From positions 35,527 through 99,526 of the forward strand of contig JAKPAG010000125.1 in the NCBI GenBank assembly GCA_029779535.1: a stretch of DNA of 64,000 nt. The letters are read 5' to 3'. Below, one piece after another: positions 56,664 through 64,000 of this stretch (position 1 is the first letter of the stretch; each line of letters opens with the position of its first letter). Under the pieces are notes generated by a model. The model ran no database searches. It worked only from the letters and a program-made list of their open reading frames with translations, and was not told the origin of the DNA. A program made the translations under genes and the position numbers. Source of the stretch: Pseudomonadota bacterium. Lineage in GTDB: Bacteria > Pseudomonadota > Alphaproteobacteria > Sphingomonadales > Sphingomonadaceae.

Positions 56664-57532
56664 GCGGCCAGTTCCAACGCCTGCTGGGCTTCGCGCAGGG
56701 CGATCATGTCCATCCGGCCCCATGCGAAATCGCCGATCAGCTGCTCCAGCTTGTCAGCCATGACCGACAGATTGGTATAGTGCCGCAGCTTGGAACGCAT
56801 CGGGGCATGGGACACGCGCGGCTGACCCGGGTCGATTTCCCAGGGGTGGAAATAGAACACCGCCGGGCGCCCCTCCTGCCGGTTGACCTGGCGGATTGCC
56901 CAGCGCGAAAAGGCATAGGGCAGGACGCGAAAGAAGCCCCCGCCCCCGGCGGCAAGGCGCTTGCCGGCGAACAACGCGGTGGTCACCGGGATTTCCACCA
57001 GTCCCGACCACGGTAACGGACGAAAGGCAAAGCGCGGCGCGTCGCGCCAGCCATAGTGATCGTGGACGATCGGCGCGACCGACGAGGAATATTCGAAGCC
57101 CTGTTCGTGCAGTGCCATATAGGCCCACGGAGTGCGATGATCGATCGAGAAACTGGGGGCGCGGTAGCCGGTGATCCGGATTCCGGCCGCATCTTCCAGC
57201 GCCTTGCGGCTGCGTTCCAGATCGCGGGCGAACAGCTGCTGGTCCATAGTGAAGACACGGGCATGGTCCCAGCCGTGGCTGGCCAACTCGTGCCCTTCGG
57301 CGACGATCCGCCGCATCAGCGGCCCATGCCGCCGGGCCACCCAGCCCAGCGTGAAGAAGGTGCCCTTCACCTCCAGCCGCGCGAACATGTCGAGGATCAG
57401 GTTGCAGTTGCGATCGACCCTGCAATCGAGCGAATCCCAGTCATCCTTGTCGATCACCCCTTCGAAGGCGCCGACCTGGAACCAGTCCTCGACATCGACC
57501 GAGAGGCCGTTGACCACCGGGGAGTGCGACAT
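56660..57532 (-). CDS. XrtA-associated polysaccharide deacetylase
   Basis: A 290-residue NodB-homology deacetylase without a signal peptide. The metal-binding start SVDVEDWFQVG (two Asp) at about 11-21, HELASHGWDHARV with metal-binding histidines at about 80-92 and SGYRAPSFSID-like motif near 122-131 (TGYRAPSFSID) fit the CE4 active site. It probably removes N-acetyl groups from sugars of the exopolysaccharide. It lies 24 nt after the ATPase gene and overlaps the FemAB gene. Confidence 0.93.
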   Translation of the reverse strand: MSHSPVVNGLSVDVEDWFQVGAFEGVIDKDDWDSLDCRVDRNCNLILDMFARLEVKGTFFTLGWVARRHGPLMRRIVAEGHELASHGWDHARVFTMDQQLFARDLERSRKALEDAAGIRITGYRAPSFSIDHRTPWAYMALHEQGFEYSSSVAPIVHDHYGWRDAPRFAFRPLPWSGLVEIPVTTALFAGKRLAAGGGGFFRVLPYAFSRWAIRQVNRQEGRPAVFYFHPWEIDPGQPRVSHAPMRSKLRHYTNLSVMADKLEQLIGDFAWGRMDMIALREAQQALELAA

Positions 57533-57556
57533 TGCGACCTCGTCCTTCCCGCTGGA

Positions 57557-58762
57557 TCAGGCAGCCGCGCGCTGGGCGTCGTCGCTTTCGATCCACTCGA
57601 TCAGCATGGTCAACGTCTGGCGGATGGTGACTTCCTGTTCGCTCATCTTCGCTTCGAGCGCGGCCATCTTGGCTTCCAGGGCGGCCATCGCGGCGCTGCC
57701 AGCCAGGTCAGCGGCCGGCGCTGCGGGGGCATCGCGTTCGTTGGCCAGTTCGATCACCGCCTGCTGCAATTCGACGATCTGCGCATCACGTTCGGCGAGC
57801 AGCGCCTGAAGCTGGGCCATGGCGACCACTTCGACGGCCTGCGCGGTCGGTGCGGCTGGTTCGGCCGCCGGCTGAAGCACCGGGGCGGCTGCCACCGGCG
57901 CGGGGGCCGGTTCGGCCTTGCGCTCGGGGCGCTTCAATTGCAGCGTGCCGTCCAGTTCGAGTTCTTCCAGCACCTGGCTCAGCATCGCGCCGTCGATCCG
58001 GCTGCGCTGCTCGACCGCGCCCAGCATCATCAGGCGGTTGCAGATCTGGTTGATCCGGCGCGGCACGCCGCCCGAAACTTCGTACAGCTCGGTGAACACG
58101 CGCTGGTCGAACTGCGGGTTGCCGGTCCAACCCACGCACTTCAGGCGGTGTTCGATATAGGGCTGCACTTCGCCCAGATCCATCGCTTCGAGGTGGTGGG
58201 CCGCGATCACGCGCTGGCGCAGCTGTTCCAGCTGCGGATGATCCTGGATCATGTCGCGGAATTCCGGCTGACCCAGCAGCAGGGTCTGCAGCAGCGGATG
58301 CGCGCCTAGCTGGAAGTTGGACAGCATGCGCAGTTCTTCCAGCGCATCGAAGCCCAGGTTCTGGCTTTCGTCGACCACCAGCAGACAGCGCCGGCCCGCG
58401 CGGGCCTCGTCGTGCAGAAAGGCTTCGATCGCGCCCAGCGCGCTGGCCTTGTCATGCCCGTCGACGATCAGGCCGAAGGCCTGCGCGACGACGTGGACCA
58501 GTTCCTCGGCGTCAAGCCGGCTGGTGACGATCTGCGCCGCGGTCAGCCGCGCCGGGTCGATCGTTGCCATCAGGTGCGCGACCAGGGTCGACTTGCCCGC
58601 GCCGACCTCGCCGGTGATCACCACGAAGCCTTCGCCCTGGGCCAGGCCGTAGGACAGGTAGGACAGCGCCTTGCGGTGCGTCAGGCTCTCGAAATAGAAG
58701 GTCGGATCCGGGGTCAGCTGGAACGGCCGTCCGGTGAGCCCGTAGAAATCATTGAACATCAT
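57557..58762 (-). CDS. XrtA-associated AAA ATPase
   Basis: A 401-residue P-loop ATPase of the ExeA/GspA-like group found in exosortase loci. It opens MMFNDFYGLTGRPFQLTPDPTFYF, has Walker A GEVGAGKST at about 51-59 and Walker B RCLLVVDESQN, and sensor GGVPRRINQIC near 241-252. The C-terminal 120 residues are an Ala/Pro linker then a coiled coil, unlike the N-terminal enzyme core. Two adjacent ATGs (58762 and 58759) follow AAGGAG. It may energise or regulate polysaccharide assembly. Confidence 0.92.
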   Translation of the reverse strand: MMFNDFYGLTGRPFQLTPDPTFYFESLTHRKALSYLSYGLAQGEGFVVITGEVGAGKSTLVAHLMATIDPARLTAAQIVTSRLDAEELVHVVAQAFGLIVDGHDKASALGAIEAFLHDEARAGRRCLLVVDESQNLGFDALEELRMLSNFQLGAHPLLQTLLLGQPEFRDMIQDHPQLEQLRQRVIAAHHLEAMDLGEVQPYIEHRLKCVGWTGNPQFDQRVFTELYEVSGGVPRRINQICNRLMMLGAVEQRSRIDGAMLSQVLEELELDGTLQLKRPERKAEPAPAPVAAAPVLQPAAEPAAPTAQAVEVVAMAQLQALLAERDAQIVELQQAVIELANERDAPAAPAADLAGSAAMAALEAKMAALEAKMSEQEVTIRQTLTMLIEWIESDDAQRAAA

Positions 58763-58778
58763 GAATACTCCTTCAGGC

Positions 58779-60536
58779 TCAGAACGAATAGCGCACGCCG
58801 GCCATGGCCTGGGTCGACCAGATGTCGACCAGGTCCTCGCGGGTCACGCCGTCCAGGCCGACCGCGGCAGTGACCGACAGGTGATTGGTGATCGAACGGT
58901 AATATGCCGCCGTCGCCCCCACCCCGCGCTGGTCGCCAATCGCGGCGTCGCCGGGCTGGTACCAGTTGGCATAGACATTGGTGGAGAAGCTGGAGCTGCG
59001 ATCGATCCGCCCGCTGAGATAGGCGGCGATCCAGTAGTTTTCATCGATGATGCCATTGGCCGCGGCCAGCACCGTGCCCGGCGCGGCCACGAACTTGCGC
59101 CGGTCATAGCCCAGCCCGACGCCGTACTGCAGCCGCTCGCCCGAACGGCTGTACGAAGCCATCACCCCGCGCGAGCGGAACACCGAGCTGCGCACCGAGG
59201 ACAATGCCGAGCCCAGGCACGCGCTCTGCCCGCTGCCAACCGATCCGGTTGCCGCGACACAGGTGTTGAGATTGCCGTTGAACGGATTGCGCACCGCCTC
59301 GAACTGGGTCGGCATGCTGGCCAGTGCGTTGTTGAGCTGTCCGCCGAACCCGGCAATCGTGTCATAGACCGACAGGTTCAAGCTGGTGCGATTATTCGGC
59401 GCATAGGCAAAGCTGCCGTAATAGGTGGTTGAGCCATAACGGCGGCCGACATGCGCCTCGAGCGCGGTGCGGCGGCTGGGCCGCCACAGCACGCCGGCAT
59501 CCCAGATCAGCCCTTCGACATCATAGGCCATCTGACGCGGCGCGGTCTTGTCGGTGACATAGCGGCCATCCTTGCCGATGACCGGATTGCCGGTCAGCGG
59601 ATCGCGCAGTGCATCACGGCTCGACACCTGGACCTTTTCCCAGCCCACGCCGCCGACCAGCGACAGGTCGGAGGAAACCGGCAGCGTTGCATCGGCGCGG
59701 GCGTGGAAATCCTCGACCCGCTGGTCAAGGTTGGAAATGTCCTCACGGTTGTAGCCCGCGCCCACGCCCAGCCCCACCGGCAGGACGTCACCCGGCTTGA
59801 CCCCGGCATGGAGCGAGGCGTTGTGCACCACGCTGTCGTCGAACAGGTCGATCTTCGGCTGACCCGGGGCGACCGGGATGGCATTGGGGCTTTCCACCCG
59901 GTTGTAACCCAGCCGGTAGGCCCCGTTGATCGCCACGTCACCCGCATGGGTGGTCAGCGTCGGCCCGGCGTAGACTGAATAGATCTGCGTGACCGAATCC
60001 CCGAAGGCCAGCCCGCCGCTAGACAGCGAACCGTTGCTCTCAACCGCGTTGCGCGCGGCCATGGCGCCGGCGTCGATCCGCAGCGTGCCCGGCACCACGG
60101 CGGAACTGACCCGCGCGATCCCGCTGACCACGTTGCTGTCCTGGGCCTTGTTGCCCCAGCCGAAACGCCGTTCGTAGCGTAGCGAAACCGAACCCTGGTT
60201 GTTGCGCCCGGCCAGCGCCGCATCGACGCCCGCCGCGACCACTGAATAGGTCAGCGTTTCCTTGCCCGGATGCAGTTCGGCGAAGACTACCTGCTGCGCC
60301 TCGATATAGGGCGAGATCTTGACCCGGGGCTTGCCCGAGCGGCGCGGCGCATCGCCGTTATCGTCGCCATCGTCCGCCGCATCCGCGGCAGCCCGGTCGC
60401 GCGAGCCGGCGCCATAGCCTGTCCCGCTCCCGGTCATGTCGCCATAGGGCAGCGACTGCGCCTGGGCGAGCGTCGGCGCCGCAGCGGCCAGCGCCACGGC
60501 CAGCGAGAACAGATTGCGCGAAAGGGGTGACGTCAT
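58779..60536 (-). CDS. XrtA-associated outer-membrane beta-barrel protein
   Basis: A 585-residue precursor: signal peptide (to about residue 26, TLAQAQ), a short Asp/Gly-rich linker, then a large beta-barrel of alternating strands that ends in the outer-membrane-type ...MAGVRYSF (C-terminal Phe). It fits the PEP-CTERM/XrtA-associated outer-membrane family, thought to act in polymer export. The ATG at 60536 follows GGAGG at 6 nt and is chosen over the long upstream frame, which is a shadow of the tyrosine kinase gene. Confidence 0.9.
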   Translation of the reverse strand: MTSPLSRNLFSLAVALAAAAPTLAQAQSLPYGDMTGSGTGYGAGSRDRAAADAADDGDDNGDAPRRSGKPRVKISPYIEAQQVVFAELHPGKETLTYSVVAAGVDAALAGRNNQGSVSLRYERRFGWGNKAQDSNVVSGIARVSSAVVPGTLRIDAGAMAARNAVESNGSLSSGGLAFGDSVTQIYSVYAGPTLTTHAGDVAINGAYRLGYNRVESPNAIPVAPGQPKIDLFDDSVVHNASLHAGVKPGDVLPVGLGVGAGYNREDISNLDQRVEDFHARADATLPVSSDLSLVGGVGWEKVQVSSRDALRDPLTGNPVIGKDGRYVTDKTAPRQMAYDVEGLIWDAGVLWRPSRRTALEAHVGRRYGSTTYYGSFAYAPNNRTSLNLSVYDTIAGFGGQLNNALASMPTQFEAVRNPFNGNLNTCVAATGSVGSGQSACLGSALSSVRSSVFRSRGVMASYSRSGERLQYGVGLGYDRRKFVAAPGTVLAAANGIIDENYWIAAYLSGRIDRSSSFSTNVYANWYQPGDAAIGDQRGVGATAAYYRSITNHLSVTAAVGLDGVTREDLVDIWSTQAMAGVRYSF

Positions 60537-60538
60537 GG

Positions 60539-61636
60539 TCAACCTCCGTATCCATAGTAGGAGCCAAAGCGGCGGCCGCTCGGGCTGAAGTGAACGGCAT
60601 TGAGCAGCAGCTGGATGTTCGGGCAGCCGGACAGCAGCGAAACCGCGTCTTCCAGCGCCCCCTGGCCGGTGCGGTCGCAGCGCGCGACCAGCACGGCCTG
60701 GCCGACATACTTGGCCAGTTCGGCCGCGGGCGAAGCCGCCAGCGCGGGCGGAGAATCGAAAATCACGATCCGGTTCGGCGCGCCCTGGACCAGCCGGTCG
60801 AGCACCGCGCGGGTGCGCGAGCTGGAGAGGTATTCGGTATCCGACGTGGTGGCGCTGCCCGCCGGCAGCACCCACAGCCCGGCGATGTCGGTGCCGATCA
60901 CGCAATCGGCCACGTCAGTCCCGGGATTGACCAGCGCGTCCATCAGCCCCGGCCCGCCCGGCAGGCCCAGCATCGACAGGACCGAAGGCTTGGCGAAGTC
61001 CGCATCGACCAGCAGCACTTCGCTTTCCTTCTCGGCGGCAATCGCCAGCGCAAGGTTGACCGAGGTGAAGCTCTTGCCCTCGCCCGGGTGGGGCGAGCAG
61101 ATCAGGATGCGCTGGGCGTCCAGACCCATGCCCTGCTGGCGCAGCTGCGAGCTGTTCAGCAAGAGCTGGCGTTTGACGATGCGGAACTCCTCGAGCAGCG
61201 CGGTCACGCTGCCTTCGGGCACGATCAGGCCCTGGTCGCGCAGGTGCTGGCGGCGCACGGGGTGGCGTTCGCCCTGGAACACCACCGGCTGGACCACTGG
61301 CACGGGAACCTGCGCGGCGACCGGCGCGGGAGCCGGCACTGGCACGGGAGCGATCACTTCGGGTTCGACCACTTCCGGACGCGGCGCGGCGGCAGCGGGC
61401 GGCGGCGGTGCCGGTTCGGCCGTCGGGGCAACGGGCGTGGCCTCGGCGTCGACGATTTCCTCGCCCGCGCGGCGATAGCGGCGACGCTTGGCCACCGGCG
61501 GGACCAGTTCCTCGGGAATCGGCGCAGGCGCCAGTTTCACCAGGTCGTAGTTACGCACCACCCGTTCGATCAGGGTCGACTTGGGTTCCGCCTGCGCATT
61601 CTCGTCAGGGAGCGGGATCTTGCTGTGTTCGGTCAT
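60539..61636 (-). CDS. CpsD/CapB-like tyrosine autokinase
   Basis: A 365-residue BY-kinase-type ATPase. The first ~130 residues are disordered and Pro/Ala/Val-rich. The kinase core has Walker A ICSPHPGEGKSFTS (about 180-193), the Asp-rich Walker A' motif VLLVDADFAKPS, and Walker B-like IVIFDSPPALA. The C-terminus is Tyr-rich (GSYYGYGG), typical of autophosphorylation sites. It lacks transmembrane helices, so it must partner the Wzz-like subunit encoded just upstream. The ATG at 61636 follows GAGGGGG. It lies 2 nt before the barrel gene. Confidence 0.92.
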   Translation of the reverse strand: MTEHSKIPLPDENAQAEPKSTLIERVVRNYDLVKLAPAPIPEELVPPVAKRRRYRRAGEEIVDAEATPVAPTAEPAPPPPAAAAPRPEVVEPEVIAPVPVPAPAPVAAQVPVPVVQPVVFQGERHPVRRQHLRDQGLIVPEGSVTALLEEFRIVKRQLLLNSSQLRQQGMGLDAQRILICSPHPGEGKSFTSVNLALAIAAEKESEVLLVDADFAKPSVLSMLGLPGGPGLMDALVNPGTDVADCVIGTDIAGLWVLPAGSATTSDTEYLSSSRTRAVLDRLVQGAPNRIVIFDSPPALAASPAAELAKYVGQAVLVARCDRTGQGALEDAVSLLSGCPNIQLLLNAVHFSPSGRRFGSYYGYGG

Positions 61637-61646
61637 CTCCACCCCC

Positions 61647-63173
61647 TCAGGCCACGCGGGCCCGCTGGAAGAACTCGACCGCCAGCAGCAGGACGAACAA
61701 GCCGCCCAGGGCCGCCGACGAGGCGTAGAACATCTTGAGCCGCTTGCGGCTGAGCGCGCGGGCGCTTTCGGTCAGCGTCTGGCTGATCGCGCCCAGCACC
61801 GGCAGGCCCAACGCGCGCTCCAGCTTTGCCGTGGTGGCAAAGGTCGAGCGCAGCTGGCCGACCGCGAAAGCCACGGCCACACCGGCACCGATCCCCACCA
61901 CCAGGACAGCAAACAGCAGCAACGGACGGTTGGGAGCGACCGGCGAGCGCGGCGTGGTCGGCGGATCGATCACCTGGAACTTGATCGCGCTGTGTTCGGT
62001 TTCGACCTGGCCGCGCAGACGCAATTCCTCGCGGTCCTGCAGCAGCTTGTCATACTGCTGCTTGAGCACGTCGTAATCGCGGTTGATGCGCTGCTGTTCA
62101 GCGGCCACTTCGGGGTTGCCGATCTGCTGCGACGTGATCCGGGCGATGTCCGCCTGGACCGCCGCGCGCCGCGCGCTGAGCGCCTGGACGTTGGCCTGGC
62201 GTTCGGCCAGGATCGACTGGAGCGAGCTGTAGGCCGGATTCGGCATGCCCGCCGCACCGCCGCCGCCTTCAGCCGCCGCCGCGCCGCGCAGGGCGTTGAC
62301 CTGGTTCTTCGCCGCGATGACGTCGGGATGGTTTTCGGTCAGCCCGCGCGAGCGCATGGCGGAAAGCTGGGCCTGGGCTTCGGCCAAGGCGCCGCGCGCG
62401 CCGCCGATCTGGCCGGGAGCACCGGCGATGGTCTTGGGCGTGCCGGCCAGCTGGCCGTTGATCGAGGCCAGCGCGCTTTGCGCGGCTGCCAGATCGGCAT
62501 CGATCCCGCGCAGTTCGGCGCGGCTCGATTCAAGCTTCTGCAGCACCGACATGCCGCCCTGGGCAAGGTCCGGGTTCTGCGCCTCGAAGGCCAGGCGCTT
62601 CTGTTCGGCCGCTTCCAGTTCCTTCTGCCGATTGGCGAGTTGCTGGTTCATGAAGTCGAGCGACTGGCTCATCTCGCCGCGGTTGCCGGCCAGGTTTTCC
62701 TCGCGGAAGATGTCGATCATCTTCTGGACGATATCCTGGGCGATCTTGGCATTGGCCGCATCGCTGTTGCCACCATCGCCATAGGTGGCGGTGATCTCGA
62801 ACAGGTTTTCCTGCTGGCTTTCGACCTTGATCTTCTTGCCCAGCCCCAGCACCGCGCCTTCCATCTGCTTGGGCGAAGTGATCTCCTCGCCGATGGAGGT
62901 CGCGCGGATGACCTTTTCGAGGTTCACCGCGCTGGTGAGGGTCTGCTGGACCCGGTCGATGTCGGCCTTGCGGTTGCCCTGGATGCCGATCTGCTGCGCC
63001 AGGACGTCATCCAGCTGGACGAAGATGCGCGCGCGCGATTCGTAGCTGTTGGGCACCATCGCCACCACCAGCCAGCCCAGCACGCTGACCGCCCAGGCCA
63101 CGCCCAGCACGATCCAGCGGCGGTGCCAGACCGAATAGAGCGCCGAGCGCAATTCATCGTAGATGTTGCTCAT
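61647..63173 (-). CDS. XrtA-associated chain-length determinant protein (Wzz-like)
   Basis: A 508-residue polysaccharide co-polymerase. It has two membrane helices (about 21-40 and 427-450), a periplasmic region beginning with the Wzz domain and a long coiled coil (about 160-400) with heptad-like AEAQAQ and KELEAAEQKRLAFEAQ stretches, and a C-terminal cytoplasmic segment ending in another hydrophobic helix (SSAALGGLFVLLLAVEFF). It sets polymer length together with the tyrosine kinase encoded immediately downstream (10 nt away). Confidence 0.93.
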   Translation of the reverse strand: MSNIYDELRSALYSVWHRRWIVLGVAWAVSVLGWLVVAMVPNSYESRARIFVQLDDVLAQQIGIQGNRKADIDRVQQTLTSAVNLEKVIRATSIGEEITSPKQMEGAVLGLGKKIKVESQQENLFEITATYGDGGNSDAANAKIAQDIVQKMIDIFREENLAGNRGEMSQSLDFMNQQLANRQKELEAAEQKRLAFEAQNPDLAQGGMSVLQKLESSRAELRGIDADLAAAQSALASINGQLAGTPKTIAGAPGQIGGARGALAEAQAQLSAMRSRGLTENHPDVIAAKNQVNALRGAAAAEGGGGAAGMPNPAYSSLQSILAERQANVQALSARRAAVQADIARITSQQIGNPEVAAEQQRINRDYDVLKQQYDKLLQDREELRLRGQVETEHSAIKFQVIDPPTTPRSPVAPNRPLLLFAVLVVGIGAGVAVAFAVGQLRSTFATTAKLERALGLPVLGAISQTLTESARALSRKRLKMFYASSAALGGLFVLLLAVEFFQRARVA

Positions 63174-63195
63174 CGCCAGCCCCGCAGCCCCTTCC

Positions 63196-63840
63196 TCAGA
63201 ACGAGCTTTCGGGGATGATGATCACATCCCCCGGCATCAGCATGACGTTGGCCCGGCTTTCTCCCTTGCGCAGCAGGTCGCCCAGCCGCAGCGCGAATTC
63301 CTTCTGCCGCCCGGTTTCCTTGTCGAAGCGGATCAGCCGCGCCTTGTTGCCCGCGGCATATTCCGACAGACCGCCCACCGCGATCATCGCGTCGAGCAGG
63401 GTCATGTTGGCGCGGTAGGGGATCGAGGCCGGCTTGCCCGTGGCGCCGACCACGCGAACCTGCTGGCTGAAAGTGCCGGCAAACTTGTTGACGATCACCG
63501 AAACCAGCGGTTCCTGAATGTACTGCGACAGTTGCAGGGTGATGTCGTCGGCCAGCATCTTGGGGGTCTTGCCCACGGCCGGCATGTCGGTGATCAGCGG
63601 CGTGGTGATGCGCCCGTCGGGCCGGACCTGCACCTGCGCGCCCAGTTCCGGGTTGCGCCAGACGAAGATCGTCAGCTCGTCCAGCGGGCCGATTACGTAT
63701 TCCTCGCCCGGGCCTTCCTGCATCGCCACGAAGCTCGCCGGTGGCAGCTGCGGGCCGCTCGACACCCCGGCGCAGCCCGTCAGCGCAAGGCTCAGCAAGG
63801 CGCTGCCGGTCAGCAGGCGGGCGAAACGGTTGGTCGGCAT
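63196..63840 (-). CDS. XrtA-associated polysaccharide export lipoprotein (Wza-like)
   Basis: A 214-residue lipoprotein (signal ending LALTGC, Cys near residue 23) with a Poly_export domain (EYVIGPLDELTIFVWRNPEL) and a SLBB domain (QVRVVGATGKPASIPYRANMTLLDAM). It would form the outer-membrane exit ring. It is shorter than E. coli Wza (about 359 residues). The start at 63840 (MPTNRFARLL) follows AAAGGG and is preferred to a start seven codons upstream. It is the first gene of the ten-gene operon. Confidence 0.93.
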   Translation of the reverse strand: MPTNRFARLLTGSALLSLALTGCAGVSSGPQLPPASFVAMQEGPGEEYVIGPLDELTIFVWRNPELGAQVQVRPDGRITTPLITDMPAVGKTPKMLADDITLQLSQYIQEPLVSVIVNKFAGTFSQQVRVVGATGKPASIPYRANMTLLDAMIAVGGLSEYAAGNKARLIRFDKETGRQKEFALRLGDLLRKGESRANVMLMPGDVIIIPESSF

Positions 63841-64000
63841 TCGGCGTTCCCTTTCAGGCACCGGACGCTGCCCTGGGGACGCAAATCCCGCACGCAGGCC
63901 CGGCTATTCAGCCTGCGGTATCGGGAAAAAGGGTGAATATTACGTTAGCCTTGACCGTATAATCCCTGACGCCTGAAGGGAATTTTGCCCACGGTCCTGA
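63841..64000 (-). promoter_or_regulatory. AT-rich region before the XrtA operon
   Basis: These 160 bases precede the first gene of the ten-gene operon and are noticeably richer in A/T than the surrounding DNA, with minus-strand GATTATACGG and GTAATATTC that could serve as -10 elements. No well-spaced -35/-10 pair or clear sigma-54 (-24/-12) site was found. The region continues beyond the window. Confidence 0.35.

Noticed and set aside
58779..60905. A 708-residue version of the outer-membrane protein.
   Set aside because: The N-terminal 123 residues overlap the tyrosine kinase out of frame and lack a signal peptide; the ATG at 60536 with GGAGG gives a clean signal.
1..64000. tRNA, rRNA, CRISPR arrays, insertion sequences and prophage genes.
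   Set aside because: A visual scan found no tRNA-like TPsiC/acceptor pairs, no transposase or integrase motifs and no flanking target duplications. Subtle ncRNAs cannot be excluded without covariance searches.

Overview
The window looks like a chromosomal stretch of a GC-rich alphaproteobacterium, most likely of the order Sphingomonadales (Novosphingobium/Sphingomonas/Erythrobacter-like). The reasons are the complete 14-gene nuo operon followed by birA-coaX-rnj-DUF1467, an alphaproteobacterial RNase E with a long acidic/basic insert in its S1 region, GTG/TTG starts with many 1-4 nt stop/start overlaps, and an exosortase-A (XrtA) exopolysaccharide operon of the kind found in sphingomonads. No tRNA, rRNA, CRISPR array, insertion sequence or prophage gene was recognised. 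Genus-level identity is inference.

Layout. 1-1854: the 3' part of a coiled-coil protein gene (+). 1861-19923 (-): one long respiratory operon nuoABCD-[NTF2-like]-nuoEFGHIJKLMN-birA-coaX-rnj-DUF1467, coding for all of complex I plus biotin ligase, pantothenate kinase and RNase J. 20110-26815: carbon and nitrogen metabolism (CalB-like aldehyde dehydrogenase, thiolase, a small basic secreted protein, an SH3 protein, a 2-hydroxyacid dehydrogenase, an ammonium transporter and a DUF805 protein). 26822-34251 (-): a flavin oxidoreductase, a lipoprotein methyltransferase and prfB, then a peroxiredoxin, PBP1a and an amidase. 34743-37493 (+): rne. 37505-42154: a metallo-hydrolase, an SDR, a lipoprotein hydrolase, a methyltransferase and a class I haloalkane dehalogenase. 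42241-45220 (+): a LuxR-type HTH protein with a C-terminal membrane helix, sdhB, a hotdog thioesterase and zapE. 45234-48194: a ZnuD-like TonB receptor with a Zur-box-like operator, and a pirin. 48460-50754: a CHASE2-EAL c-di-GMP phosphodiesterase. 50894-63840 (-): ten XrtA-associated exopolysaccharide genes.

How genes work together. Complex I and SdhB feed electrons into the quinone pool. RNase J and RNase E together suggest a mixed RNA-decay toolkit. PBP1a, the amidase and ZapE act in wall growth and division. The XrtA operon has the export lipoprotein, chain-length regulator, tyrosine autokinase, outer-membrane protein, ATPase, deacetylase, FemAB-like protein, glycosyltransferase, exosortase and amidotransferase of an envelope polysaccharide/protein-sorting system. 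The neighbouring EAL enzyme could tune such a phenotype, but that is only inferred from position.

No clearly undescribed multigene system was found. The most interesting leads are regulatory. One is the Zur-like operator before the TonB receptor. Another is a pair of CtrA-like boxes of identical form, before the EAL gene and just after its stop codon; the second precedes a strong ribosome-binding site, an 11-codon frame and two perfect hairpins, which may be a small transcript. Others are an exported SAM-methyltransferase coupled to prfB and an NTF2-like gene inside the nuo operon.
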